This document shows positions 25,829 through 34,364 of a DNA stretch of 60,738 bases, piece after piece. Every line of letters begins with the position of its first letter. The stretch's first letter is position 1. The DNA lies in the NCBI GenBank assembly GCA_944336475.1, contig CALVLD010000009.1, forward strand, positions 1 through 60,738. Direction: 5' to 3'. A program made the translations under genes and the position numbers. The notes beneath the pieces are model-generated. The model ran no database searches, was not told the origin of the DNA, and worked only from the letters and a program-made list of their open reading frames with translations. The DNA comes from an uncultured Clostridia bacterium. Lineage in GTDB: Bacteria > Bacillota > Clostridia > Christensenellales > CAG-138.

Positions 25829-25857
25829 TTGCTTTATTATATGCAATGTTATATAAT
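25829..25857 (+). promoter_or_regulatory. Promoter upstream of loaP
   Basis: TTGCTT (25829-25834) and TATAAT (25852-25857) with a 17-base spacer, in an A+T-rich gap after the second acyltransferase. It gives a leader of about 175 bases before the NusG-like gene. The leader also has a small CGGCAA/TTGCCG hairpin around 25914-25937. Confidence 0.68.
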
Positions 25858-26010
25858 AAAATGAGGTGTTCTGTGACTATGCTTTGCATTTGCGCAGATG
25901 TCCTCTGCCTATCGGCAAGGGCATATATTGCCGAAACTAAAAGCAGTTGCGGCCACTCACGCATGGCTTGTGCGGTGTAGGTTCGGGTTGCTGTCAGACG
26001 GAGGGGCAAG

Positions 26011-26029
26011 CCGCACATTTTATGTGCGG
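26011..26029 (+). promoter_or_regulatory. Leader hairpin upstream of loaP, possible antitermination element
   Basis: CCGCACAT and ATGTGCGG form a perfect 8-bp stem with a three-base loop, 12 bases before the loaP start. LoaP proteins are known to act on a hairpin in the leader of long biosynthetic operons. This hairpin is a candidate for that element, though its sequence has not been matched to the described dfn-type hairpin. It may instead affect loaP translation. Confidence 0.4.
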
Positions 26030-26040
26030 GTGGCGAAGCT

Positions 26041-26556
26041 ATGAACGAAAGCATATTATTGAGGGAACCGCAGTATGTGTACTGTGTGTTCTGCAAGGGA
26101 GGAGCCGAGACCCGAGCTGCGGCCGTTTATTCGGCGGCCGGATGCGAGGCTATAGTCCCCATGATAGAGAAGGATGTGCGCAAGCAGGGCGTATGGCAAA
26201 GACGCAGGCATAAAATGCTTCCGGGCTATACCTTTCTCTATTCTGACAGGAAACTCAACTACGATGAACTGCGCAGCGCCGGAGGCACTGCACGGGTGCT
26301 GCGATACGGCACGGGCGAATGCGAGCTGCGCGATACGGATCGTGAATTTGCACTATGGCTATATCGCAATAAGGGGTGCATCGGGGTGTCCGTCGCAGTA
26401 AAGGTCGGTACTCGGATACTCATAACGGGTGGGCCGCTGTTGGACTATGCAGGCCGCATTAAGGAGGTAAACCGTTCAAAGCGCATAGCCAAAGTTGAGG
26501 TGTCCATAGAAGACGCCGTACGCAACGTTTGGATGTCATTTGAAAGGTTGGAGTGA
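26041..26556 (+). CDS. loaP: LoaP-type NusG paralogue, transcription antiterminator
   Basis: A 171-residue protein with an N-terminal NGN domain (YVYCVFCKGGAETRAAAVY; RRHKMLPGYTFLYSD) and a C-terminal KOW domain (VGTRILITGGPLLDYAGRI). This is the architecture of specialised NusG paralogues (RfaH, UpxY, LoaP). In Clostridia and Bacilli the LoaP branch keeps RNA polymerase going through long polysaccharide or antibiotic operons. It sits first in the segment from pglF to the nucleotide-sugar genes and has its own promoter and a leader hairpin. The ATG overlaps no other gene; the stop codon overlaps the next start (GTGA). The LoaP rather than RfaH assignment rests on clostridial context. Confidence 0.85.
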   Translation: MNESILLREPQYVYCVFCKGGAETRAAAVYSAAGCEAIVPMIEKDVRKQGVWQRRRHKMLPGYTFLYSDRKLNYDELRSAGGTARVLRYGTGECELRDTDREFALWLYRNKGCIGVSVAVKVGTRILITGGPLLDYAGRIKEVNRSKRIAKVEVSIEDAVRNVWMSFERLE

Positions 26557-27971
26557 CATACTCATACAGGGGGGCATTAATAGGCTTGAAAAGGAAAAGG
26601 GTTACTTTTGAAAGATGCGTCAATACCGTGGCGATGATCGTTTTGGATGCGGTTTTCTGCTTTTTCGCATTCGTTTTTGCGACATGGTTCATGAACTCTG
26701 CGATCAACGGAGCGTACGGCTTCCCGTTTACTGTGCGTGGGGAAGCATACTATACTATACCTCAGGTGATGGTCTTTACCGCACTCTACATAGTCTCGTT
26801 TGCGGTGTTCAGACTGTACAGCAGCCTTTGGAAGGTCGGAGGTATCAGTGAAGGCATGATGATGATCGCCGGCGTCGGCGTCGGCGCGCTTGCGACCCTG
26901 CTTGCCAACTGGGGGCTGTCCTTCTTTGAGTTTTTTTACAGTATAGGATTTACGAATAACCACAAGGCAGGAATGTGCGTTGCGGCGGTATTTATCTGCG
27001 CAATGCTCATTATCAGCAGATTCGGATTCAGAGTGGTGAGAAAGCTTATAAGGGATGCCAAACTTGAATGCGATAAGTCGGGTAAGAAGAGGACGTTGAT
27101 AATCGGCGCAGGCTATTTCGGCGCATATCTGCTATCACAGATAAGAGCGGGGCAGAGCGCACAGGAATGTATCCCGATTGCATTCATCGATGATAATCCG
27201 ATGAAGCTTCATAAGCGCATAGACGGAGTTAAAGTAGTTGGAACCTCGGCGGAAATACCGGAAGTGGTGCAGAAGCTGAGGATCAGCGAGATAATAATCG
27301 CCATTCCCTCAATTACGCCCGAAAAACAGGCGGAGCTGGTCACCATATGCCGTAGCACAAAATGCCATATTCGGCTCGTCCCCACTCTTAGGGAGCTGAA
27401 TTCCGTGCCTACGATGCACGACATACGCGAAACCAACATAACAGATATTCTCTTCAGGCAGGAGGTACAGCTCGACAGGCGCAGCATAGCCGAGTATATA
27501 GAGCATAAGGTCGTGCTCGTGACCGGCGGAGGGGGGTCGATAGGTGCGGAGATATGCCGGCAGGTAGCCACATTTTACCCTTCGAAGCTGATAATATTCG
27601 ACATATATGAGAATAGCGCCTATGAGCTTCAGTGCGAGCTTCGCCGCAAATACAACTGGCTGGATGTAAAGGTCTGCATCGGCTCCGTTAGGGACCGGGC
27701 AAGGCTTGACATGGTGATGAATGAGTTCAAACCTGATATAGTAATCCATGCCGCAGCGCATAAGCATGTGCCGCTCATGGAGGCGTGCCCTGCCGAGGCG
27801 GTCAAAAACAATGTGTTCGGCACCATCAATGTGCTGAGATCGGCGGAGGCTCATGGCGTGAAACGCTTTGTGCAGATATCAACCGATAAAGCGGTGAACC
27901 CGGCAAATGTCATGGGCGCAACGAAGCGCATAACGGAGATCGCGGTGCAGCTTGCCGCAAAAAAAGCGTAA
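26553..27971 (+). CDS. pglF: UDP-GlcNAc 4,6-dehydratase (PglF/CapD-like), N-terminal part, split at A7 run
   Basis: A 472-residue frame holding the membrane N-terminus (four hydrophobic segments in residues 20-150), a CoA-binding-like Rossmann domain (TLIIGAGYFGAYLLSQIR) and most of the short-chain dehydrogenase domain: VTGGGGSIGAEICRQ and STDKAVNPANVMGATK. In the latter Asp, Lys and Met match the catalytic residues known in Campylobacter PglF. It makes the 4-keto-6-deoxy intermediate of bacillosamine. The frame stops at TAA 27969-27971, right after A7 (27959-27965). The remainder continues one frame back in the next entry. Together they give a normal PglF length of about 650 residues. The GTG at 26553 or a TTG at 26586 could be the start. 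Confidence 0.85.
   Translation: MTYSYRGALIGLKRKRVTFERCVNTVAMIVLDAVFCFFAFVFATWFMNSAINGAYGFPFTVRGEAYYTIPQVMVFTALYIVSFAVFRLYSSLWKVGGISEGMMMIAGVGVGALATLLANWGLSFFEFFYSIGFTNNHKAGMCVAAVFICAMLIISRFGFRVVRKLIRDAKLECDKSGKKRTLIIGAGYFGAYLLSQIRAGQSAQECIPIAFIDDNPMKLHKRIDGVKVVGTSAEIPEVVQKLRISEIIIAIPSITPEKQAELVTICRSTKCHIRLVPTLRELNSVPTMHDIRETNITDILFRQEVQLDRRSIAEYIEHKVVLVTGGGGSIGAEICRQVATFYPSKLIIFDIYENSAYELQCELRRKYNWLDVKVCIGSVRDRARLDMVMNEFKPDIVIHAAAHKHVPLMEACPAEAVKNNVFGTINVLRSAEAHGVKRFVQISTDKAVNPANVMGATKRITEIAVQLAAKKA
27959..27965 (+). other. A7 run / -1 slippery heptamer inside pglF
   Basis: In the frame of the upstream half the codons read GCA AAA AAA GCG TAA, so the seven A residues fit the X-XXY-YYZ pattern A-AAA-AAA. 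A -1 shift gives AAA AAA AGC GTA ATG and joins the downstream half without a stop codon. One added A, by polymerase slippage or in the genome, would have the same effect. Confidence 0.6.
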
Positions 27972-28519
27972 TGCGCTGTATGACGGTTCGATTCGGCAAT
28001 GTCCTGGGCTCTCGAGGAAGCGTGATACCGCTGTTTGAAAGCCAGATCAAGGCCGGCGGTCCGGTACTTGTAACCGATAAAGAGATAACGAGATACTTCA
28101 TGACCATACCGGAAGCGGCGCAGCTTGTGTTGCAGGCGGGCGCTTTGGGTGAGTCGGGTGCTATCTATGTGCTCGATATGGGCGAGCCTGTCAGGATATA
28201 TGAGCTTGCCGAAAAGGTCATGCGGTTCCACGGCATCGAGCCGAACGTCGATATGCCTATAGAGATAGTCGGTCTGCGCCCGGGCGAAAAGATGTATGAG
28301 GAATTGCTTACGCCGGATGAGAACAACGCCATGGAAAAGACAGCTCACGGTCGAATATTCAAGGCGCATCCCGAAGAATTCGACGAGGAGAGGTTTGAAC
28401 TGCAGCTGGATGAGCTGCGGCGACTGGCCGAGATAAACAGTAATTCCGTGGTTGAATGCATGAAGGAAATGATACCGACATTCAACCATCAAAACTGCAC
28501 GGAGCGCAGGACTGCCTGA
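27971..28519 (+). CDS. pglF: PglF/CapD-like dehydratase, C-terminal part
   Basis: A 182-residue frame with the remaining C-terminal part of the dehydratase: TVRFGNVLGSRGSVIPLFES, then ITRYFMTIPEAAQLVLQAG and GLRPGEKMYEELL. All are standard in the CapD/PglF family directly after the catalytic helix. The ATG at 27971 overlaps the stop codon of the upstream half, so separate translation by coupling is possible in principle, but the fragment lacks the NAD site and could not act alone. It most likely is made as a fusion through slippage at 27959-27965, or the gene is inactive in this genome copy. Confidence 0.82.
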   Translation: MRCMTVRFGNVLGSRGSVIPLFESQIKAGGPVLVTDKEITRYFMTIPEAAQLVLQAGALGESGAIYVLDMGEPVRIYELAEKVMRFHGIEPNVDMPIEIVGLRPGEKMYEELLTPDENNAMEKTAHGRIFKAHPEEFDEERFELQLDELRRLAEINSNSVVECMKEMIPTFNHQNCTERRTA

Positions 28520-28537
28520 GCCGTACGGAGGGGTCAA

Positions 28538-29731
28538 GTGGAGAAATTTGAAAAGCGGATATGGCTTTCGTCGCCCACAATGCACGGCGACGAGCTGAAA
28601 TACATGACGGAGGCGTTTGAAACAAACTGGATGTCCACCGTCGGCGCAAACATAAATGAAGTTGAAAAAGCCGTCTGCGAAAAGCTCGGCTGCAAAAATG
28701 CGGTTGCGCTCTCAAGCGGTACTGCTGCACTGCACCTTGCGGTTAAGCTTGCGGGTGTTAGGCCGGGCGACGCCGTGTTCTGCACCGATATGACATTTGC
28801 CGCAACGGTTAACCCCGTGTTGTATGAAAAGGCAACACCTGTTTTCATCGATACCGAGTACGACACATGGAACATGGATCCCGAAGCGCTTGAGGAGGCG
28901 TTTGAGCGGTATCCGGACACCAAGCTCGTAGTCGTTGCCAATCTGTACGGCACGCCTGCAAAACTTGATGAGATATGTTGCGTTGCAAAAAAGCATGGCG
29001 CAACGGTTATCGAGGATGCGGCAGAATCCCTCGGTGCAAGCTATCGAGGCAGACAGACCGGAACATTTGGCACATACAATGTCATCAGCTTTAACGGCAA
29101 CAAGATCATCACAGGCTCGACAGGCGGAATGCTCCTGACGGACGATGGGGAAGCGGCGGACAGGGCTCGCAAATGGTCTACCCAGAGCAGGGAGAATGCC
29201 CCATGGTACCAGCATAAGGAAGTTGGCTACAACTACCGTATGAGCAACGTGGTCGCAGGCGTGGTTCGTGGGCAGTGGCCGTATCTTGATGAGCATATCG
29301 CACAGAAAAAAGCCATCTATGAAAGGTATAAAAACGGCTTCTGCGATCTGCCCGTCACCATGAATCCCTATCAGGTCGATGTGATGGAGCCCAACTTCTG
29401 GCTGTCCTGCATGCTTATAGATAGGGATGCCATGTGTGAACAGCATAGAAGCGACGGCAAAGCATGGTATGTTAGCGAGCACGGAAAGACATGTCCCACC
29501 GAGATATTGGAAGCGTTGGCCGGCTGCAATGCGGAGGGCAGGCCAATATGGAAGCCCATGCATATGCAGCCGATATTCAAGGGGTTCCCGTTTGTTACAG
29601 GCCCACAGGGGAACGGCGTCGACGTTGGCGCAGATATATTTGAGCGTGGGCTGTGCCTGCCCAGCGATAATAAAATGTTGCCGAGCGAGCAGGACGGTAT
29701 AATTGAGATCGTCCGCCGCTGTTTTGATTGA
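28538..29731 (+). CDS. pglE: DegT/DnrJ/EryC1-family aminotransferase (PglE-like)
   Basis: A 397-residue PLP enzyme. Motifs are ALSSGTAALHLAVKLAGVRPG near the N-terminus, VIEDAAESLGASYRGRQTGT and SFNGNKIITGSTGG, with the Lys that carries PLP. It would aminate C4 of the keto sugar from PglF using glutamate, giving UDP-4-amino-4,6-dideoxy-GlcNAc. The position directly between pglF and the pglC/pglD genes supports the assignment. A GGAGGGG site precedes the GTG start. Confidence 0.9.
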   Translation: MEKFEKRIWLSSPTMHGDELKYMTEAFETNWMSTVGANINEVEKAVCEKLGCKNAVALSSGTAALHLAVKLAGVRPGDAVFCTDMTFAATVNPVLYEKATPVFIDTEYDTWNMDPEALEEAFERYPDTKLVVVANLYGTPAKLDEICCVAKKHGATVIEDAAESLGASYRGRQTGTFGTYNVISFNGNKIITGSTGGMLLTDDGEAADRARKWSTQSRENAPWYQHKEVGYNYRMSNVVAGVVRGQWPYLDEHIAQKKAIYERYKNGFCDLPVTMNPYQVDVMEPNFWLSCMLIDRDAMCEQHRSDGKAWYVSEHGKTCPTEILEALAGCNAEGRPIWKPMHMQPIFKGFPFVTGPQGNGVDVGADIFERGLCLPSDNKMLPSEQDGIIEIVRRCFD

Positions 29732-29740
29732 GGAGGTTTC

Positions 29741-30367
29741 GTGTACGCCAGGTTTTTCAAGCGAGTTCTGGATATTTTCCTTTCTTTCACTGCGCTGGCA
29801 GTGCTTCTGCCGCTTATGCTGATACTTACGGTCGTGGGAGCGGCTGTAATGGGAGGCAACCCATTCTTCACGCAGCTCCGTCCGGGCAAGGATGAGAAGG
29901 TGTTCAGACTTATAAAGTTCCGCACCATGACAAACAAAAAAGGTGCAGGAGGAGAGCTGCTTCCCGATGAGCAACGCCTTGTTAAATACGGCAAATTTCT
30001 TAGGAGTACAAGCCTTGACGAGCTGCCGGAGCTTATCAACATACTCAAGGGGGATATGTCCATAGTGGGGCCAAGACCCCTGCTTGTGAAATACCTCCCC
30101 CTGTATAATGACGAGCAGCGCCGCCGCCATGATGTGCGCCCGGGGCTTACGGGCTACGCTCAGACGCACGGCCGCAATTTGCTGACGTGGGAGGAGAAAT
30201 TTGAGATGGACGTCTATTATGTCAACAACATATCGTTTGTCGGAGATATGAAAATAATATTGAGAACGGTGATATGCGCCCTAAAGCGTGACGGCATAAG
30301 CGGAAAATCGAGCGTCACCATGGAGGAGTTTCACGGGACTCCGTTGAGGGAGAGGCTCGATGCGTAA
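29741..30367 (+). CDS. pglC: Priming phosphoglycosyltransferase (PglC-like sugar transferase)
   Basis: A 208-residue monotopic sugar transferase: one N-terminal membrane hairpin (KRVLDIFLSFTALAVLLPLM), then PFFTQLRPGKDEKVFRLIKF, LRSTSLDELPELINILKGDM and SIVGPRPLL, with the Asp-Glu pair and Gly-Pro-Arg-Pro motif of the family. The small size matches PglC, which moves phospho-diNAc-bacillosamine to undecaprenyl phosphate. It therefore starts the repeat unit. GGAGG lies before the GTG start; the gene overlaps pglD by eight bases. Confidence 0.92.
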   Translation: MYARFFKRVLDIFLSFTALAVLLPLMLILTVVGAAVMGGNPFFTQLRPGKDEKVFRLIKFRTMTNKKGAGGELLPDEQRLVKYGKFLRSTSLDELPELINILKGDMSIVGPRPLLVKYLPLYNDEQRRRHDVRPGLTGYAQTHGRNLLTWEEKFEMDVYYVNNISFVGDMKIILRTVICALKRDGISGKSSVTMEEFHGTPLRERLDA

Positions 30368-30968
30368 CAGGCTCATAATAATCGGCGCAGGCGGACACGG
30401 CAAGGTTATTGCGGACATCGCCATGAAAAACGGCTATACAAACATTGGATTCGTCGATGACAGGGCATCGGGCATGTGCATGGGATTTCCCATAGTGGGG
30501 ATATGTGCAGATATGGCCGCACTCAATGACGGAAATACCGATTTTGTGATAGCGGTCGGAAACAACCGCATACGAAGGAGCATTGCCGAGCGTTTCGATG
30601 TAAGCTGGGCGAAGCTCATACATCCTTCGGCGCAGATAGGCTACGGCGTTACCATAGGCGTGGGAACGGTGATAATGGCAGGCGCCGTGGTGAATCCGGA
30701 TGCCTCAATAGGCAGGCACTGCATAATCAACACTGCTGCGGTCATAGAGCATGACAATATGCTCGGCAATTATGTCCATGTTTCCCCAAACGCCGCGCTC
30801 GGCGGAACGGTGGCGGTAGGGGAGTGTACGCATATAGGCGTCGGCGCTGCGGTCAGGAACAATATAAGCATCTGCGAGGACTGCGTGATCGGCGCAGGCG
30901 CAGCGGTCGTCAGGAACATCACGGAGGCCGGGACATATATGGGAGCTCCCGCAAAAAAGAAGGAGTAA
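30360..30968 (+). CDS. pglD: Sugar O/N-acetyltransferase, NeuD/PglD family
   Basis: A 202-residue left-handed beta-helix acetyltransferase. The N-terminal Rossmann-like part has IIIGAGGHGKVIADIA. Hexapeptide repeats follow, with the catalytic His region AVIEHDNMLGNYVHVSPNAA. The end is TYMGAPAKKKE. PglD acetylates the 4-amino group made by PglE, completing UDP-diNAc-bacillosamine. The overlap with pglC and closeness to pglE and pglF support PglD over other NeuD relatives. Confidence 0.9.
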   Translation: MRNRLIIIGAGGHGKVIADIAMKNGYTNIGFVDDRASGMCMGFPIVGICADMAALNDGNTDFVIAVGNNRIRRSIAERFDVSWAKLIHPSAQIGYGVTIGVGTVIMAGAVVNPDASIGRHCIINTAAVIEHDNMLGNYVHVSPNAALGGTVAVGECTHIGVGAAVRNNISICEDCVIGAGAAVVRNITEAGTYMGAPAKKKE

Positions 30969-30981
30969 CAGCTGCCCAACA

Positions 30982-32076
30982 GTGAAGGTACTTGTTCTTG
31001 CAAATCTTGATATAGGGCTGTATCGCTTCCGTAAGGAGCTGTTGGAGCGTCTTTTAGCTGACGGCAATACGGTCTATATCTCACTGCCGAAGGGAGATCT
31101 GATACCGGAGCTGGAGAAGCTCGGATGCGTATACATCCGCACGGAATTCAACCGACGGGGCATGAACCCGTTTGCGGATATCAAGCTCATGAAAAAATAT
31201 GCAAGCATCGTAAAAAGCGTCAAGCCCGATGTAGTGCTGACCTATACCATCAAGCCCAATATCTACGGCGGCATGGTCTGCGCCTCAAAGAGAGTGCCGT
31301 ATATCTGCAATGTGACGGGGATAGGCGCCTCCATATCCAACGGCGGCATACTTTCCGGAGTCTGTCTGGAGTTGTACAAGCGAGGGCTCAGGGGCGCAGC
31401 GTGCGTATTCTTCCAGAACGAGAGCAACAGGGAGCTGTTTATCAACAGCGGTATAGTAAAGGGCCGCCGCCGCCTCATCCCCGGCTCGGGTGTCAATCTG
31501 TCCGACAATCGCTTTGAGGAGTATCCCGATGACAGGGACGGCATCACGATACTGTTTGTAGGTCGTGTCATGAGGGACAAGGGCATATGCGAGCTGACAG
31601 AGGCTGCGGAAATGGTAAAGGCAAAGCACCCGAATGTAAAATTCAAAGCGATAGGCTTTGTTGAAAAAGAATACGAGGCTGAAATCAGGGATACGCACAA
31701 TGGCGCAGTGGAGTTTCTGGGGCACAGGGACAATGTCCACGACTATATGAAAAGCTGTCATGCGGTGATACTTCCCTCCTATCACGAGGGGATTTCAAAC
31801 GTACTGCTCGAGGCTGCGGCAACGGGCAGGCCGATACTTGCTTCCGACATCCCCGGCTGCAGGGAAACGTTTGACGAGGTCGTAAGCGGAATTGGGTTTG
31901 AGAGAAAAAATGCAAAGTCCGCCGCCGACTGCATCGAAAGATTCCTGGAGCTCTCAAACGAACAGCGTGCGGAAATGGGGCTTGCCGGAAGGCGAAAGAT
32001 GGAGCAATGCTATGACAGACAGATCGTCATAGAAGCATATATACAAGAAATAAACAGATGTGCAAGGGGAATTTGA
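30982..32076 (+). CDS. Glycosyltransferase GT4, PglA-like
   Basis: A 364-residue GT-B enzyme: KVLVLANLDIGLYRFRKELL at the start, YTIKPNIYGGMVCASKRVPY, ILFVGRVMRDKGICELTEAA, and the E-x7-E motif in PSYHEGISNVLLEAAATGRP. This arrangement resembles PglA-type enzymes that add GalNAc to undecaprenyl-PP-bacillosamine, and it directly follows pglF-E-C-D. The second sugar added is therefore probably an N-acetylhexosamine. It starts at GTG 30982. Confidence 0.88.
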   Translation: MKVLVLANLDIGLYRFRKELLERLLADGNTVYISLPKGDLIPELEKLGCVYIRTEFNRRGMNPFADIKLMKKYASIVKSVKPDVVLTYTIKPNIYGGMVCASKRVPYICNVTGIGASISNGGILSGVCLELYKRGLRGAACVFFQNESNRELFINSGIVKGRRRLIPGSGVNLSDNRFEEYPDDRDGITILFVGRVMRDKGICELTEAAEMVKAKHPNVKFKAIGFVEKEYEAEIRDTHNGAVEFLGHRDNVHDYMKSCHAVILPSYHEGISNVLLEAAATGRPILASDIPGCRETFDEVVSGIGFERKNAKSAADCIERFLELSNEQRAEMGLAGRRKMEQCYDRQIVIEAYIQEINRCARGI

Positions 32077-32077
32077 T

Positions 32078-33385
32078 ATGCTGTATTCCAAAATAGCTGC
32101 AAAGGAAGAAAAGATATCACTGGTCGGCCTGGGCTATGTAGGCATGCCCATAGCGGTTGCGTTTGCAAAAAAAGTAAACGTCATAGGATATGACCTGAAT
32201 GAAAAAAAGATAGAATTGTACAGATCGGGCATTGACCCGACCCGGGAGGTGGGTGATGAGGCCATCAGGAATACTACAGTCGAATTTACCGCGGATGAAA
32301 CAAGATTGCGTGAGGCCAAGTTCCACATCGTGGCGGTTCCCACGCCGGTAAACGATGACCATACTCCCGATCTCTCGTCTGTCGAGGGCGCAAGCCGCAT
32401 ACTCGGCCGCAACCTGGCAGGGGGCAGCATAGTCGTGTTTGAGTCCACGGTGTATCCGGGGGTAACGGAGGAGGTCTGCGTGCCCATACTGGAAAGGGAG
32501 TCCGGCTTGAAATGCGGAGTGGACTTCAAGGTCGGTTATTCGCCCGAAAGGATAAACCCCGGCGACAAGATTCACAGGCTGGAGACCATCAAGAAGATAG
32601 TCTCAGGCATGGATGCCGAGACACTGGAGGAGGTCGCCCGTGTCTATGAGCTCGTGGTCGATGCAGGCGTCCACCGTGCTCCGTCCATAAAGGTTGCAGA
32701 GGCTGCCAAGGTGATAGAAAACAGCCAAAGGGATATCAACATAGCCTTTATGAACGAGCTGTCGATAATATTCAACAGGATTGGCATCGATACCCGGTCT
32801 GTTCTTGAGGCGGCGGGGACGAAATGGAACTTCCTCAAGTTCTATCCGGGGCTTGTGGGCGGCCATTGCATAGGGGTTGACCCCTACTACCTCACCTACA
32901 AGGCCGAGATGCTCGGCTATCACAGCCAGGTGATACTGGCAGGACGCCGCATAAACGATGCTATGGGCAAATATGTTGCCGAAAACTGCGTTAAGAGCCT
33001 CATCAGGGCGGAACGGCAGGTCAAATGCGCAAGGGTGGCTATATTGGGCTTTACGTTTAAGGAGAACTGCCCGGATACGCGCAACAGCAAGGTGTTCGAT
33101 ATAGTAAAGGAACTGCATGAATACGGCATTGAGCCGGTGATAGCTGACCCGATCGCGGATGCGGACGAGGCCAGGCGGCTTTACGGCATTGAATTTGTGG
33201 ACATTGATTCGATCTGCGGCATGGATGCGGTGATACTTGCAGTCGCGCACACCGAGTTTTCCGCATTTACCACGCAACAGATGGACGCATTCTTCAGCGA
33301 CGGCACAAAGGTGCTGCTTGACATAAAGGGCCTGCTCAACAGGGACGAGTACGAAAACGCCGGATACAGCTACTGGAGGCTCTGA
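32078..33385 (+). CDS. UDP-GalNAc/GlcNAc 6-dehydrogenase (TviB/WbpO-like)
   Basis: A 435-residue nucleotide-sugar dehydrogenase. The NAD motif LVGLGYVGMPIAVAFAKK is N-terminal, the catalytic Cys is in GLVGGHCIGVDPYYLTYKAE, and FTFKENCPDTRNSKVFDIV marks the C-terminal UDP-binding domain. The HCIGVDPYYL form is the WbpO/TviB branch acting on UDP-N-acetylhexosamines, unlike the Ugd at 43511. The ATG at 32078 is preferred over a GTG at 32060 because AAGGGG lies at a normal distance. With the 4-epimerase next to it the product is probably UDP-GalNAcA. Confidence 0.88.
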   Translation: MLYSKIAAKEEKISLVGLGYVGMPIAVAFAKKVNVIGYDLNEKKIELYRSGIDPTREVGDEAIRNTTVEFTADETRLREAKFHIVAVPTPVNDDHTPDLSSVEGASRILGRNLAGGSIVVFESTVYPGVTEEVCVPILERESGLKCGVDFKVGYSPERINPGDKIHRLETIKKIVSGMDAETLEEVARVYELVVDAGVHRAPSIKVAEAAKVIENSQRDINIAFMNELSIIFNRIGIDTRSVLEAAGTKWNFLKFYPGLVGGHCIGVDPYYLTYKAEMLGYHSQVILAGRRINDAMGKYVAENCVKSLIRAERQVKCARVAILGFTFKENCPDTRNSKVFDIVKELHEYGIEPVIADPIADADEARRLYGIEFVDIDSICGMDAVILAVAHTEFSAFTTQQMDAFFSDGTKVLLDIKGLLNRDEYENAGYSYWRL

Positions 33386-33386
33386 T

Positions 33387-34364
33387 ATGGGCTATAGACA
33401 CCTGACATTCCAAAAGGGATCGCTTTTCCTCGTTACAGGCGGAGCCGGCTTCATCGGCTCAAATCTGTGCGAGGCAATACTCGATATGGGGTACAGGGTC
33501 AGATGCCTTGACGATCTCTCGACCGGCAAGCAGGCCAATGTCGACCTCTTTGCATCCGACCCCAACTATGAATTTATCAAGGGCGACATAAATGAGTTTG
33601 ATGTCTGCCTGAGAGCGGCAGAGGGTGTAGACTATGTGCTCAACCAGGCGGCATGGGGCAGCGTACCCCGTTCGCTCGAGATGCCGCTGTTTTATTGCCA
33701 AAACAATATAACGGGCACGCTCAATATGTTGGAGGCAAGCAGGCAGAACGGAGTGAAGAAGTTTGTGTATGCATCAAGCTCCTCGGTGTATGGCGACGAG
33801 CCGAATCTGCCCAAAATGGAGGGGCGCGAGGGCAGACTGCTGTCCCCATATGCGCTCACAAAACGCTGCGATGAGGAGTGGGCAAAGCAGTATACCATGC
33901 ATTATGGCCTCGATACCTATGGACTTAGGTATTTCAATGTGTTCGGCCGCAGGCAGGATCCCAACGGTGCGTATGCTGCGGTGATACCAAAGTTCATAAA
34001 GCAGTTGCTCAATGACGAACAGCCCACGATAAACGGCGACGGCAGACAGAGCCGCGACTTTACCTATATCGAAAATGTGATCGAGGCAAATCTAAAGGCC
34101 TGCCTGGCCTCGCATGAGGCGGCGGGCGAGGCGTATAATATCGCCTACGGCGGCAGGGAGTATCTGATAGATATCTACCATGCACTGACCCACTCTCTCG
34201 GCAAGGATATAGAGCCCAAATTCGGGCCGGACAGACGGGGGGACATAAAGCACTCAAATGCCGATATCTCAAAGGCAAGAACCATGCTCGGCTACGAGCC
34301 GGAGTATGATTTTGCTCGTGGGCTCCATGAGGCGATAGAGTGGTATCGGGAGAATCTGGAATGA
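33387..34364 (+). CDS. UDP-GlcNAc 4-epimerase (WbpP/TviC-like)
   Basis: A 325-residue short-chain dehydrogenase/epimerase: VTGGAGFIGSNLCEAILDMG, then ASSSSVYGDEP and the catalytic pair in SPYALTKRCDE, then LRYFNVFGRRQDPNGAYAAV. The FGRRQDPNGAYAAVIPKF stretch is characteristic of WbpP/TviC enzymes that prefer N-acetylated UDP-hexosamines. It is one base downstream of the 6-dehydrogenase, the same pairing as tviB-tviC and wbpO-wbpP. Confidence 0.88.
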   Translation: MGYRHLTFQKGSLFLVTGGAGFIGSNLCEAILDMGYRVRCLDDLSTGKQANVDLFASDPNYEFIKGDINEFDVCLRAAEGVDYVLNQAAWGSVPRSLEMPLFYCQNNITGTLNMLEASRQNGVKKFVYASSSSVYGDEPNLPKMEGREGRLLSPYALTKRCDEEWAKQYTMHYGLDTYGLRYFNVFGRRQDPNGAYAAVIPKFIKQLLNDEQPTINGDGRQSRDFTYIENVIEANLKACLASHEAAGEAYNIAYGGREYLIDIYHALTHSLGKDIEPKFGPDRRGDIKHSNADISKARTMLGYEPEYDFARGLHEAIEWYRENLE

